Assembly (NCBI GenBank): GCA_963575745.1
Contig: CAUYUJ010016297.1
Location: 193,501-257,500, forward strand
Length of the DNA: 64,000 nucleotides
Reading direction: 5' to 3'
Origin: Prorocentrum cordatum
Lineage: Eukaryota; Sar; Dinophyceae; Prorocentrales; Prorocentraceae
Part shown: positions 27,301 through 36,128 of the stretch, one piece after another
How the letters are laid out: the number at the start of each line of letters is the position of its first letter
How positions within the stretch are numbered: the first letter of the stretch is position 1
Program-made: the position numbers and the translations under genes
Notes under the pieces: generated by a model
The model's input: only the letters and a program-made list of their open reading frames with translations
The model's database searches: none
Told to the model about the DNA's origin: nothing

Positions 27301-29456
27301 GAGCAGCACGACTCCAGGCTGATGACCCTGGGGAGCCGATAGAGGGAGATCTGCAGCTTGGCCAGCCACAGCGGGAAATCGCGTTGCCTGCACGCCTTCT
27401 GCAGGTTGCCGTGCAGGATCTGCTCGAAAGCCTTCCACAGGTCCATCATGACTGACGCCGAGGCCCAGTCCTGGCCTCTGTTCAGCTCGCCCATCATCTG
27501 GACCCATTCTGCCCGCGCCTGCTGCTGCCACACAGCCCTGTCGCAGCTCTTGCCTGAGCTGGCCCACCAGTAGTCTCTGTCGTGCGCCGCCTCCCAGTCC
27601 TTCGCGATGCGCCTGCGGAGCCTGCCGTGTATGCGTACCACCGCCCCCAGTAGCGCAATTGGGCGGAGTCCCCCGTCCGACTTGGGGATGAAGGCCATCT
27701 TGGCGATGAACGCGGGCCAGTCGCACTGCAGCTCGATGGCGACCAGCAGGTCGATGAGCGCCTCGATCCCAGCGTCGTCGAGCACACCCAGCTCGTGCGG
27801 CCGCAGCGCGTCGAACGATGAGCCGCTGGAGTCCCTGAAAGTGGCGATGACTTCCCTGATCTCGCTCACCGTTGGTCGGGCAGGTCGCTCACCAAGATCG
27901 TGTGGCCACTCGAGCGGCTCCAGTGCGAGCCCACTCCCCAGCGGCGTGGGGGGCCCTACTCCCCAGTACCCTGACCACTCCTTCACCAGGGCTTGGACTG
28001 TCTGGGAAAGCGTACGAGGCTCGCTCCCTGGGCCGCCAGTGATCCTGGCTTGCCAGCCCTGCGGAGGTTTGGTCCAGGAGTGGAGGGCCCCCGTTCCTCG
28101 AGCGTGGTTCTCGGCGACCCAGTCCGCGAAGCAGGCCTTCGCCTTGTCCGCGTCCCGCTGCACCAGCTTGTCCGCCATGGTGGCGGCGATGAAGCTCGCT
28201 ACCTGCAGCTGGGGCAGATCCATGGACTGCGCCGCCTGCGCAAAGCCCAGCAAGGTGATGTGGGCCTGCGTCGTCTCCTGCCTGGTGTCGGACTCGAAGT
28301 CAGGCTGCGCACTGCACAAGCGATCGAGCGCCTTCAGCGCCGTGTGCCTCTTCAGCTCGAGGTCAGTCTGAGCGGCACCCTTGAGCGCGATGGCCACGCT
28401 CTTGCACCACGACGTGGTGATGGCCACCCTTGGCAGCCTGGGCGCCGTTGGTTTCAGCACTTTGACCAGTGCCAGCCAGGGGCGCCGCTCTCGTCCAGCG
28501 AACTCGTAGTACGCGTGCTTGAGGCCAATGGCATCCAGCAAGTACCGCTCCGCGCAATGGATGAAGATCTGCCACATGTCGTCCAGCGAGGGCGACCCCG
28601 CCATACGGCCGCGCGCCTCCGCCCACCTCTGGGAGTGGTCCTCGGCGCAGCACGCCTTGGGTAAAGGGTACGGGAACTTCTTCGGCACCTTCATGACCTG
28701 CATGTACCTGTTGACAGAGCTGGCGTTGAACTTGAGCTCAACAGGGAAGTGGGGCGCAATATCCCATCCAAGCTTGATCGCTGCATGTGCTTCGGAGATC
28801 ACGTGAGAGATGACGAAGTAGTCGATCACTCTGCCAGACGGCCTGATGGTGCCGTCCGTTGGTGATGCCACTCTGCCTCCGACGCGCTCAAGGAAGCCTG
28901 AGCACTGCAGCTCGTGAGGCTCCATATTGAAGTCCCCCGCGATCACGAAGGGCTTGCCGATGGCCCGAATCGCCATCGCGATGCCGTCGAGGATGCCGAG
29001 GTTGTAGGCCGAGAGGCCTTCGCCAACCTTCAAGTAGACGTTGATCCATGCCAGGCCCCCAGGAAAGGGACCCGCCACATGCGCGACTGCCGCGCGGCCT
29101 GGCGTGAGCACTGTCGGCTGCCCCGCCTCGAACTCGCCAAGGCCCGAAGACCCCGGAGCCAACTGCAGGAGACCACCGTGCCCTGCGTGTCCCGCAAAGA
29201 CGTCGGTAGCAGGGGTGGCCACCGCATGCCATCCCAGCCTCTGCAGCTTGTCGGTGACCTCGTAGCACCTCTCCTGGGACAGGTGCGTCTCCTGGACTGC
29301 GATGAGGTCGCAGCTCCTGAGACTCTCGTAGCCGAGGATGCTCTCGAACCTGCTATAAGCGTTGGCGTTGATGGAGAGAGCTGTCCACCATCGCCCGCTA
29401 GGGTAGCTACCCTGAGGTCCGCGGCTTCTTGACAGAACGCAGGACCTCCAGGGCAT
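24351..29456 (-). CDS. LINE ORF2 polyprotein: AP endonuclease, reverse transcriptase, RNase H (about 1701 aa)
   Basis: It nicks target DNA and reverse-transcribes the element's RNA. Start chosen at 29456 (MPWRSCVLSRSRG), overlapping the end of ORF1 by 50 bases in another frame; the frame is open further upstream but there it underlies ORF1. Endonuclease, residues 27-245: N30, E56 (AVQETH), D175/N177 (GDFNMEP), D212 (RVIDYF), H236 (APHFPV). RT, about 530-820: D672 (MMDLWKAF), B motif LAGDAFATT, and catalytic VVDD at 762-765 in place of YADD/FADD. RNase H, 1195-1360: D1199, E1252, D1272, D1348, all present. Cys pairs CRAC near 1430 and CTRC near 1660 suggest zinc-binding tails. No stop or frameshift seen. 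Confidence 0.92.
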   Translation of the reverse strand: MPWRSCVLSRSRGPQGSYPSGRWWTALSINANAYSRFESILGYESLRSCDLIAVQETHLSQERCYEVTDKLQRLGWHAVATPATDVFAGHAGHGGLLQLAPGSSGLGEFEAGQPTVLTPGRAAVAHVAGPFPGGLAWINVYLKVGEGLSAYNLGILDGIAMAIRAIGKPFVIAGDFNMEPHELQCSGFLERVGGRVASPTDGTIRPSGRVIDYFVISHVISEAHAAIKLGWDIAPHFPVELKFNASSVNRYMQVMKVPKKFPYPLPKACCAEDHSQRWAEARGRMAGSPSLDDMWQIFIHCAERYLLDAIGLKHAYYEFAGRERRPWLALVKVLKPTAPRLPRVAITTSWCKSVAIALKGAAQTDLELKRHTALKALDRLCSAQPDFESDTRQETTQAHITLLGFAQAAQSMDLPQLQVASFIAATMADKLVQRDADKAKACFADWVAENHARGTGALHSWTKPPQGWQARITGGPGSEPRTLSQTVQALVKEWSGYWGVGPPTPLGSGLALEPLEWPHDLGERPARPTVSEIREVIATFRDSSGSSFDALRPHELGVLDDAGIEALIDLLVAIELQCDWPAFIAKMAFIPKSDGGLRPIALLGAVVRIHGRLRRRIAKDWEAAHDRDYWWASSGKSCDRAVWQQQARAEWVQMMGELNRGQDWASASVMMDLWKAFEQILHGNLQKACRQRDFPLWLAKLQISLYRLPRVISLESCCSNELVVTQTVLAGDAFATTFMKVMLLTPLDEMKAACPTVVPAVVVDDVVLQRWGGLKRVAKDLTMAAKAVAKGLAKVHLSIAAKKSRVLASSRGLRATLQRHLGSTTGAIGVREVRNLGIDYTEGGRRSSVVRRHRITQNRLRLPRIRRLLGLRRGRATAAKIVSTGLAPSLFYGINCTGLNNTELQQARSIVRHAIEPNPHGKSLTACLLVGGSPTIDPLFAATLAPCFTLARAVWEKWVPLGQLMPAFEWAARSTTCWADVRGPLGAVVMPLRRIGYDPWALDCIVRPNGTIINLLEVSPWYAKQCITMDVKAWQMKLLADGTHADVRSGIFVSQMWRWFAKGVGSSSLAKGWEPLNCSQRGYARSVFVLGQWPNSRRYHGAPRLSHTPHCQLHPEQPGTLWHRHTACQDSWLSLTLPAEISKLVPFSTSVTITTLLERLVLPEPLHEWRPPGDDLLAHVQWLKGGDGFPFSNTTVYSDGAVYDAGTSLAVGARGMVQLPDGGDDWDPGPEAAVKALGTPLPGPLQSIDGAELLGCLVLLRHSLPPITAAFDATYATKGLTARGEASTTKATSAWGCIWRRVWAALDDFGGIGPQGLTIQKVKAHASEAMVQKGDITARDRRGNWEADRAAKAVAAAVRAPLELREAWQRRSLTLDGVAHWVARAGCEAADLKLDIDPNCKPIHKGPPLSVTRHDVVKVAGDGVHCRACLKTAYTDLSIKRLLKDPCVGKPFAPVASGARRKPAASALASAGAVAVALAAAHRLEQEAQSTQDDEIVVSSEPEAQQMAPSPVAAAREPPAEAAAAGGGSSSCSGQDLSPGAALMHAVGAARAAREQPAVASAAGGGSSSSSSGQDLSPGAALMRAVAAARAAREAQGALRAGPAGGRADAGPAVAQDAMEVGEPGGSGTQEAEGVGHALLSINGFRICTRCKAYAKEINGKHRTLGKTCVAASGNALRLRNLEVANIRAGLDPKTGKRLSD

Positions 29457-30381
29457 CGCGGATCCTCTTGCGCTGCTCGTCGTCGTCGCCGCAGCCGCCA
29501 AGAAGCCCCCCAGGATCTTCTTCGCCCAAGAAGTCGTCGAAGTCGACGCCGCTCTCGGCAGGCGTCGCCCCCGCTGCTGGCGCCCCTGTGGCCCCTGCTC
29601 CGCCAGGCTGAGCTGCAGCTGGCTCGGGGCCAGGCGCTGCTCCACCTGCAGCAGCGGGCGCCCCTCCCTGCGGGCGAGCTGCCTTCGCCTCCTCAGCGAG
29701 CTCGTTGACCATCTTGGACAGCTGCTCGAGGAGGTCCTGGCCTGAGACTCCGTCGGTGTTGAGCGAGCCGAGCTTCTCCTTGATTGCATCAGGGCTGATG
29801 CCTCCGCCGTAGAGCGCGGCTGCCTCACGCTTGGCCTCCGCGAGCTCTTGCTGCAGCTGCGCGATGGTCTCCTTGGAGGCGTGCACCTGCTCCAGCGCCT
29901 TGCGAGCCACCTCAGTTTCACGCTTAAGCCGATCCTGAGCGTCTGCAAGCTGTCGAGCCAGCCCGTCCACCTTCTGGGGCGCCGACTTCCCCACCAGGCC
30001 GAGAGCATGGGCACGGCGAGCAGCATCCACCTTGCCCCGCGAGGACTGCGTGAAGGTGTGCTTTGTCGCGTCCCACGTCTCCTGCGTGAAGGTGGCCCAG
30101 ACCTTGACCTCCTCCGCACTGAGGGTGGTGCCAGAGGAACTCTTGTCTACGCCAGCACTCTTGCCCTTGAAAAGCTTGCCGTTGTGCCCCCACTGGTTGC
30201 TCGGCGGTGCGTCGGCCCACTTGCCCCGAGACGGAGGCTGACGGAGCTGCCACGGCTGGTGCCAGGGCTGCCCTGCTCCGCGAGGGAAGCGAGGTCGCAT
30301 TCCTCCGCACCCCGCCTTCGAGCACCGAGTGCGGTCGGCGGCGTGGTACTCACCACAAACGCACTGCCACTGGGGTGCCAT
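29407..30381 (-). CDS. LINE ORF1 protein: N-terminal zinc finger, coiled coil (324 aa)
   Basis: Probable RNA-binding/chaperone partner of ORF2 in the retrotransposition particle. Starts MAPQWQCVCGEYHAADRTRC; C7, C9, C20 and C25 form a small zinc-finger-like motif resembling the RanBP2 type. About residues 85-230 are helical and charged, with an extended coiled coil (RLKRETEVARKALEQVHASK, IAQLQQELAEAKREAAALYG). A Pro/Ala/Gly-rich linker follows, then an acidic GVDFDDFLGEEDPG patch and a basic C-terminus (RKRIRDALEVLRSVKKPR). The stop at 29407 lies inside ORF2, so ORF2 may be reached by reinitiation or leaky translation. No canonical RRM is seen. Confidence 0.8.
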   Translation of the reverse strand: MAPQWQCVCGEYHAADRTRCSKAGCGGMRPRFPRGAGQPWHQPWQLRQPPSRGKWADAPPSNQWGHNGKLFKGKSAGVDKSSSGTTLSAEEVKVWATFTQETWDATKHTFTQSSRGKVDAARRAHALGLVGKSAPQKVDGLARQLADAQDRLKRETEVARKALEQVHASKETIAQLQQELAEAKREAAALYGGGISPDAIKEKLGSLNTDGVSGQDLLEQLSKMVNELAEEAKAARPQGGAPAAAGGAAPGPEPAAAQPGGAGATGAPAAGATPAESGVDFDDFLGEEDPGGLLGGCGDDDEQRKRIRDALEVLRSVKKPRTSG

Positions 30382-30508
30382 GGCCGAGACACACTCAGTG
30401 TTATAAGTGCCAAAACGAGGGGAACCGCGCGCGCCGCTGAAGGTCGAGCTCGGGAAACAGAGCTATCCCGTGTTTGCCAGGAGGCTTGCAGCCCCCCAAG
30501 CATTGGGT

Positions 30509-30530
30509 CTTGAGCCAAAATGGCTACGGA
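30509..30530 (-). other. Exact dinoflagellate spliced leader at the LINE 5' end
   Basis: Minus strand reads T, then CCGTAGCCATTTTGGCTC, then AAG: all 22 positions match DinoSL (first base D = T). It is followed by ACCCAATGC, not GT, so it is not an SL RNA gene; it is the leader of a trans-spliced mRNA copied into DNA. One extra base (30531) separates it from the target-site duplication. Confidence 0.95.
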
Positions 30531-30531
30531 G

Positions 30532-30757
30532 GGATTGGAGCCGCAGGAGGAGGGCAATCTATAGGAACACACGAAAAACACCAAGGACTCGTGCCCCAGG
30601 GGAGGCTCAATGTATAGGAACATATGTAAAACATAGAGGATTGCATACACAGGAGAAGGACAACATATAGAAACATACGTATAACATCAAGGATTCGTGC
30701 TCCAGGTGAGGCCCAATCTATAGGAGCATACGTAAAACACATGGGATTGGAGCCACT
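30532..30757. repeat. 53-bp minisatellite (one partial and four units) with right target-site duplication
   Basis: Units start at 30561, 30614, 30667 and 30720, exactly 53 bases apart, each beginning ATAG(G/A)A(A/G)CA. A half unit at 30532-30560 contains the right copy of the 13-bp duplication (30532-30544). Together with the half unit at 24090-24130 it makes one complete but slightly longer unit. Confidence 0.9.
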
Positions 30758-30769
30758 CCAGTTGCCTTC

Positions 30770-31018
30770 TGAGGCCTTCTGCTCCTGGGGCCTCTCGGGG
30801 CCTCCTGTTGCCTTCCGCCTCCTGGCGCGTCCTGTGGCCTCCTGGGGCCTCTTGTGGCTTCCTGAGGCCTCCTGGAGCTTCCTGGGGCCTCCCGGAGCCT
30901 CTTGGGACATCCTGTGGCCTCTTGAGTCTTCCTGTGGCCTCCTGATGCCTCCTGGGACCTCATGTGGCCTCCTGGGGCCTCCTGGAGCCTGCTGGAGCCT
31001 CCTGTGGCATCCTGGGGA
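30770..31018. repeat. 10-bp minisatellite, right block
   Basis: About 24 copies of a unit near TCCTGGGGCC/TCCTGTGGCC, the same family and orientation as 23895-24060. Confidence 0.9.
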
Positions 31019-31049
31019 GAATCTGTGGCCACGAGTCTGGCCACCAAAA

Positions 31050-31425
31050 CAGGCAAACCGATCGAGACATCCTCAAATTCTGGCCCCCCTGGGTGGCGAA
31101 AATGAGCGCCTCGCTCGAGACATCCTCCAAATCTGCTCCGAAAGCGGAGGATGTTGAGCATGCAAACAGGCAAACCGCTCGAGACGTCCACGCCATGTGG
31201 GCGCGAACAGAGGCCGTGCAACACCCCTGGCGGCCCCCCCTTTAGGAGGCGCCTCGCACGAGACATCCTCAAAATCTGCTCCGAGAATGGAGGATGTTGA
31301 GCATGCAAACAGGCAAACCGCTCGAGACATCCCCGCCATTTGGGCCCGAACGGAGGCCATGCAACACCCCCGGCCGCCTCCCCTTAGGAGTGCTAAAACC
31401 AGCAAACCGCTCGAGACATCCTCAT
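31050..31425. repeat. 143-bp tandem duplication with internal hairpin
   Basis: GGAGGATGTTGAGCATGCAA occurs at 31146 and 31289, followed each time by CAGGCAAACCGCTCGAGAC and GCCATxTGGGC. Within each unit ACATCCTC(C) and (G)GAGGATGT form inverted arms around CTGCTCCGA. A shorter third piece precedes at 31050. Confidence 0.75.
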
Positions 31426-31465
31426 CATCTGGTCATCATCTGGTCATCATCTGCTCATCATCTGC

Positions 31466-31556
<91 letters not shown>

Positions 31557-31562
31557 TATCAT

Positions 31563-31632
<70 letters not shown>

Positions 31633-31960
31633 GTCATCATCATCATCATCATCATCATCATCAGCAGCAGCATCATCATCATCATCATCATAATCATCAT
31701 CATAATCATCATCATCAGCATCATCATCAGCATCATCATCAGCATCATCATAATCATCACCATCATCAGCAGCATCAGCGTCATCAAAATCATCAGCATC
31801 ATCACCATCACCAGCATCATCATCATCATCATCATCATCAGCCTCATCATCACCATCATCACCATCACCATCATAATCGTCATCATCAGCATCATCAGCA
31901 GCATCATCATCATCATCACATCATCATCATCCTCATCCATCATCCACCATCACCCTCAGA
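31426..31960. repeat. CAT/ATC trinucleotide array
   Basis: About 535 bases of (CAT)n with CAG and CAA interruptions. Long ORFs here (poly-His, poly-Ile, poly-Met) are artefacts of the repeat. Confidence 0.97.
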
Positions 31961-32590
31961 TTCACATCATACTCTTACCACAAGCATCAGCCTTGCTTGG
32001 TGCAGAGAGGAAGGAGGGGAAGTGTAGAGGTCCAGCGCGGTCAAATAATAACAAGAACCCCATGGTTTGGATATGGGGTATAATCAAAATAATCCATAAA
32101 TACTCAAAACGTCGTCCCCATACTATGTTTGACCACTTTTGAAGATTCCTCCTGTAGGGGACAGGCCCGACCAAATGCCTAACATCGTAGCATCACGTGC
32201 GAGGTCGCTTCTGACTGGACCCAGCGCGATGTCCACGCTGAGGACAATCACATCGACTGAAACGGCGGCGACAGAGTACCCCATGCGCCATCGGACATCG
32301 CCGCGGCGGCGATGTCCACAAAAAAAATCGAACAAAAAAGGTCGCCCTACGTATCTTCACCGGCACTTGCTGCGCAGCAAATCCGTAATACTCTCCTGGA
32401 TTGTACATGTAATAGAAGGGGTCCCGGGAGGATTCCTCGGGCACGGGGTCCGGACGATCGGCGAATGGTTTGGTGCATTCGTCTCTACAATCCTTTTGGG
32501 ATGGCGTAATCAGCCTCCAGAATGAATTCCTTAGCTTCGGCTACGCTGAACGGAAGTGCGTAAGCTGCGATAGAGGGGGACCGTGTTCCT
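31961..32590. other. Intergenic interval without recognisable gene
   Basis: Non-repetitive, lower GC near 32040-32150. Small ORFs have no motifs. Confidence 0.4.
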
Positions 32591-32596
32591 CTCCCC

Positions 32597-32760
32597 TGGT
32601 GGCTTTCGAACGCTAAAGCGGGCCCCTGGCGGCCGTCCGATCAACTCGGGTACCCACCGAACGGTCTCGGCGAGGCGCACCCAGCTGGAAGACTGGAGTG
32701 CCGCCAAGAACCGACGACAACGCCAGAAAACGCGCGAAAGCCTCGGCAACCTGGAGGTTC
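32597..32760. repeat. Dispersed repeat, copy A
   Basis: Shares GGTGGCTTTCG, GCGGGCC, CTGGCGGCCGT and the following ACTCGGG spacing with 60111-60270, followed by related GCCGCCAAGAACC / GCCGCCGAGAACC blocks. Same orientation in both copies. Confidence 0.55.
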
Positions 32761-32828
32761 CGCCCCACCCCCCCCCGAGCCTGTCTCCCCCAACGCTGCC
32801 CCTCAAGGGGGCGCAGAGCCTGAGCCTG

Positions 32829-32906
<78 letters not shown>
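32829..32906. repeat. (AC)n microsatellite, about 39 units
   Basis: Uninterrupted CA dinucleotides. Confidence 0.98.
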
Positions 32907-32910
<4 letters not shown>

Positions 32911-33600
32911 GTTTTTGTTCCGTCGCGGCGCGGCACAGGCGATCCGCTCGCGCGTCGAGCGATTCTGGGCTGCGGACTTGCGAGGGGCAGGAGGAGGAGA
33001 GGAGGAGGCGGAGGACGAGGAGAAGGGGGAGGAGGTGGAGGAGGTGGATAATTGTTGCGCCATCAACGGCTTCACCACATAAGGCCCCCCCAAAAAAGGC
33101 GAATCCTTACAGCAACTGTGGGCCATGCTGCAGGCTACATGCACCGAGCAGGCGCAAGAGAAAGGGCGACCTCGCCTCGGCGAGCGCCGCTTCTGGGAGG
33201 GGGTTTCGCGAGTTCCTTTCGGAGTGCCCGCTGTGGCCCCCTCCCCATCACGGGTCGCCCCTCGGCTCAGACGTCAACAACAAGGCATCCGTCAGCTGCA
33301 CAAGACATAAACCACTGTTGAAAGCCTTGAGTCATTGTCTGGCCTGCAAGGCCAGGGACAATGCAAAAGTAAAAAAAACAGAGCGCAGCCGAGCAGAGAA
33401 GCTGAACACATCTCTGCAGCAGCTCGCACGAGAGCGACGGGCGCGCCGAGGCGCGAGCGCGAGACTTGGCCCAGAGACCCTTGGGCGGCCCCTCGCAGGC
33501 CCGTTCGAACCAAGGGGAACGAGCTGCACCTGGACAGGGGCCCAAGCTAGACAGCACAGCAGCTCTGACCCTAAGCAAGAGGGTCGGGGAGGACAGGTTC
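32907..33600. other. Intergenic interval
   Basis: Short GGA tract at 32988-33045, otherwise non-repetitive GC-rich sequence with no supported ORF. Confidence 0.4.
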
Positions 33601-34845
33601 CCCCCCCCCCCGTCCCCTGACGCGCACTCTGGGCGAAAAAGGCGGCGGCCCCCTGAGCAGCTGTCACCGCGGGGGAGACATCACCCCACGGCCGTGCGAC
33701 AGGGGGACGAGGACAGCACTGGGCAGTGAAAAGGACGGCCAGCGGCGCTTGCACGACGAAACTCAGAAGCCCGAGTTCCAGGGCCGGCTGCGTAACCAGC
33801 GCCGCCGAGCAGGCCGCCGCAAAACCCCAGATCGAACCTGCCGCGTGAGCCCAACTCACGCCGAGAACCATTAGAGGCTAAAATAGCAAGCACCTCACAG
33901 GGCGAACGGTCGGGGAGGGCAGAATTGCCCCCCCCCCCCCCCCCCCCCCGCGCCCTGACGCGCCCCCTCGACACTGAGGGGCGGCCCCCTGAGCAGCGGC
34001 CACCGCAGGGGAGACATGGCCCCACGGCCGTGCTACGAGGGGGCGGGGCCAGCGACGCCTGCGCGACAGAACCCCAAGGCTCGAACTCCAGGGCTGGCGG
34101 CGCAGCCAGCACCGCCGAGCAGGACGCAGCAAAACCCCAGATCGATACTGCCACGCGAGCCCAAAGCACGCCAAGAAGTAAAGCAGCTAAAACAATACAA
34201 GCACCTCGCAGGGCGCACGGTCAAGGAGGACAGAGTTCCCCCCCCCCCCCGTGCCCTGACGCACTCTCTGGACACAGAAAAGACAACCCCCCGAGCAGCG
34301 GCCACCGCGGGGGAGACATCACCCCGCGGCCGTGCAGCAGGGGGAACGAGGGCAGCACTAGGCAATGATAAGGACGGCCAGCGGCGCCTGCACGACAAAA
34401 CTCCGAAGCCCGAGTTCCAGGGCTGGCTGCGTAAAAAGCACCGCCGAGCAGGCCGCCGCAAAACCCCAGATCGAACCTGCCGCGCGAGCCCAACTCACTC
34501 CGATAACCACAGAAGCAAAAATAAGAAGCACCTCGCAGGGCGCACGGTCAGGGAGGACAGAGTTGCCACCCCGTGCTCTGACGCGCACTCTGGACGCAGA
34601 AAAGGCAACCCCCTGAGCAGCGGCCACCGCAGGGGAGACATCACCCCACGGCCGTGCAACAGGGGGGCGAGGGCAACACCAGGCAATGAAAAGGACGGCC
34701 AGCGACGCCTGCTCGACGGAACTCCAAGGCCCGAGTTCCAGGGCTGGCAGCGTAACCAGCACCGTCGAACAGGACGTCACGCAACCCCAAATCGAACCCG
34801 CCACGTGAGCCCACTCGCGGCCAGAAAACGATTAGTTTAACATAA
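33600..34845. repeat. Satellite with four diverged units of about 300-340 bp
   Basis: The anchor CTGAGCAGC/CCGAGCAGC recurs at 33653, 33989, 34291 and 34613 (spacings 336, 302, 322). Each unit then has CACCGC, GGGGAGACAT, CACGGCCGTGC, GGACGGCCAGCG, CGAGTTCCAGGGC and AACCCCAGATCGA, and most are separated by a poly-C run of variable length (for example 33930-33949). Confidence 0.9.
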
Positions 34846-35115
34846 ACCAAGCACATCGTCAATCGAAACTGCAACAGCTCGGCGTTTCTCGTGGGGGGGT
34901 GTAAGCCGCGGCACAGGTAGTTTCATCCAGTACCAGCATGTCTTGACGGCCTGCCCTCGCAACGCTCACCAAGGCCTTTGACCCTACTGCCCGTCGAGTG
35001 ACACTTACATCTAACACAAATGAATATCACCAGGCAATCGGAACTATGAAATGAAATGACTCTATGCCCTGAACTTTGAAGAACAGTAGCATCTAATGTT
35101 GACAGATTGCTGCGC
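34846..35115. other. Short interval between satellite and decayed LINE
   Basis: No feature recognised apart from possible 3' UTR of the decayed LINE. Confidence 0.3.
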
Positions 35116-36078
35116 CTACCTGGAGGGGGTTCTTGCGAGGACATTTTGCCATGCAAGCACTGGGAGCACCCCCACATGCCTGGCCACCTTCTCGCAGGCG
35201 CGCGAGATCTTGGCCTGGCTAGGGGCGACAGGCACAGGCACATAGGGGACATCAAGCGACAACTTAAGCCAAAGCGGCAATAAGTTGGCAGCTAGGATAA
35301 AGCAGGCACGGGCTACAGTGACCAGAGCATATACCTCTGGATTGCTGGCAGCACCAGCTGGGTGAAGCTGTAGGCCATGCTTGGCCCCAGCGTCTGCATC
35401 ACGATTGCCGAAACGCAAGAACCTTTCCGAGCAGAAATGCCTTCCTCGTCCACGTCACGGTGAGCCTTGACCTTGACAATGGACTCAATTATACCACCTT
35501 CTACGTTGTTAGCGTTGAAAACCATTCCAGAAAACGATCGCTTGCCTGAGTAGCGCTCAGGCAGCGGCAATAAAGAGTGGCGCACTACTTTGGCACAATC
35601 ACTGTAGAGGACCGAGGGGAAGCACGCAACCTGGGCAACGGCACAGTGAGCCGAACATTGTGCGGCCTGCGGTGTCTGCGGAAAGCGGGCCCAGACTGGT
35701 CCTCGAACCTCCCAGCCACTTCCCGTCATCCGAAGTCGTAGAAATACACCAAGCAGCACGGGACAGCTCACGGACTACGTGGCGCTGGCCGGACCCACCA
35801 AGGAAGAGGTGACCCCACGCCCCCCCATTGGCGGGGGCCACGGGACCCCCGGGACTCTGAAGCTCATCAACGCGCCAAGCATACAGCAAGGCGTCGGCGC
35901 CCTTCACGACAGGACGCGGCAGGACATCAGCGGGATGAGCGAAAGCTCCACGAGTAGAAAGGGCGACCACGTGGCTGTCGGCCTCAGCTGCCCAGACTTG
36001 CGCGGAGTCCGAGACTACCGCGGCAGGGGCCAGCTGAGCTCGCAACTGCTCCACCGCGCCGAAAGAGCACTGCCACAA
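35116..36078 (-). pseudogene. Zinc motif and RNase H remnants of the decayed LINE
   Basis: The frame reads RLWQCSFGAVEQLRAQL (a CPxC...H...C-type motif region just upstream in another frame), then GHLFLGGSGQ, RAAWCI, VLYSDCAKVVRHSLLPL and ESIVKVKAHRDVDEEG, which match RNase H strand, DC and KVKAHRD elements. The expected first Asp (DGS) is GGS here. Several frame changes. Ends near 35116. Confidence 0.5.
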
Positions 36079-36128
36079 GCGGTGGAAGATACTGTCTGGT
36101 GCCCGCCGACAAAGAGGACAGAGCTCGT

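Larger units (their letters stand above)
24131..30531 (-). mobile_element. Apparently full-length LINE retrotransposon beginning with a spliced leader
   Basis: A 6.4-kb non-LTR element on the minus strand. From its 5' end: an exact DinoSL (30509-30530), a 5' UTR of about 130 bases, ORF1 (29407-30381), ORF2 (24351-29456), a 3' UTR of about 210 bases with hairpins, and seven A residues (plus-strand T at 24131-24137). A 13-bp duplication flanks both ends, and both flanks belong to a 53-bp tandem-repeat unit, so the pre-insertion site can be deduced. Both ORFs are open without frameshifts, which points to a fairly recent insertion. Confidence 0.85.

Noticed and set aside
30509-30530. Possibility that this is an SL RNA gene
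   Set aside because: An SL RNA gene has a GT donor right after CAAG; here ACCCAATG follows, and the sequence sits exactly at the LINE boundary.
33820-33845. B-box-like AGATCGAACC in each satellite unit (tRNA or SINE promoter)
   Set aside because: On the minus strand it partly fits a B box, but no A box at proper spacing and no tRNA fold is found.
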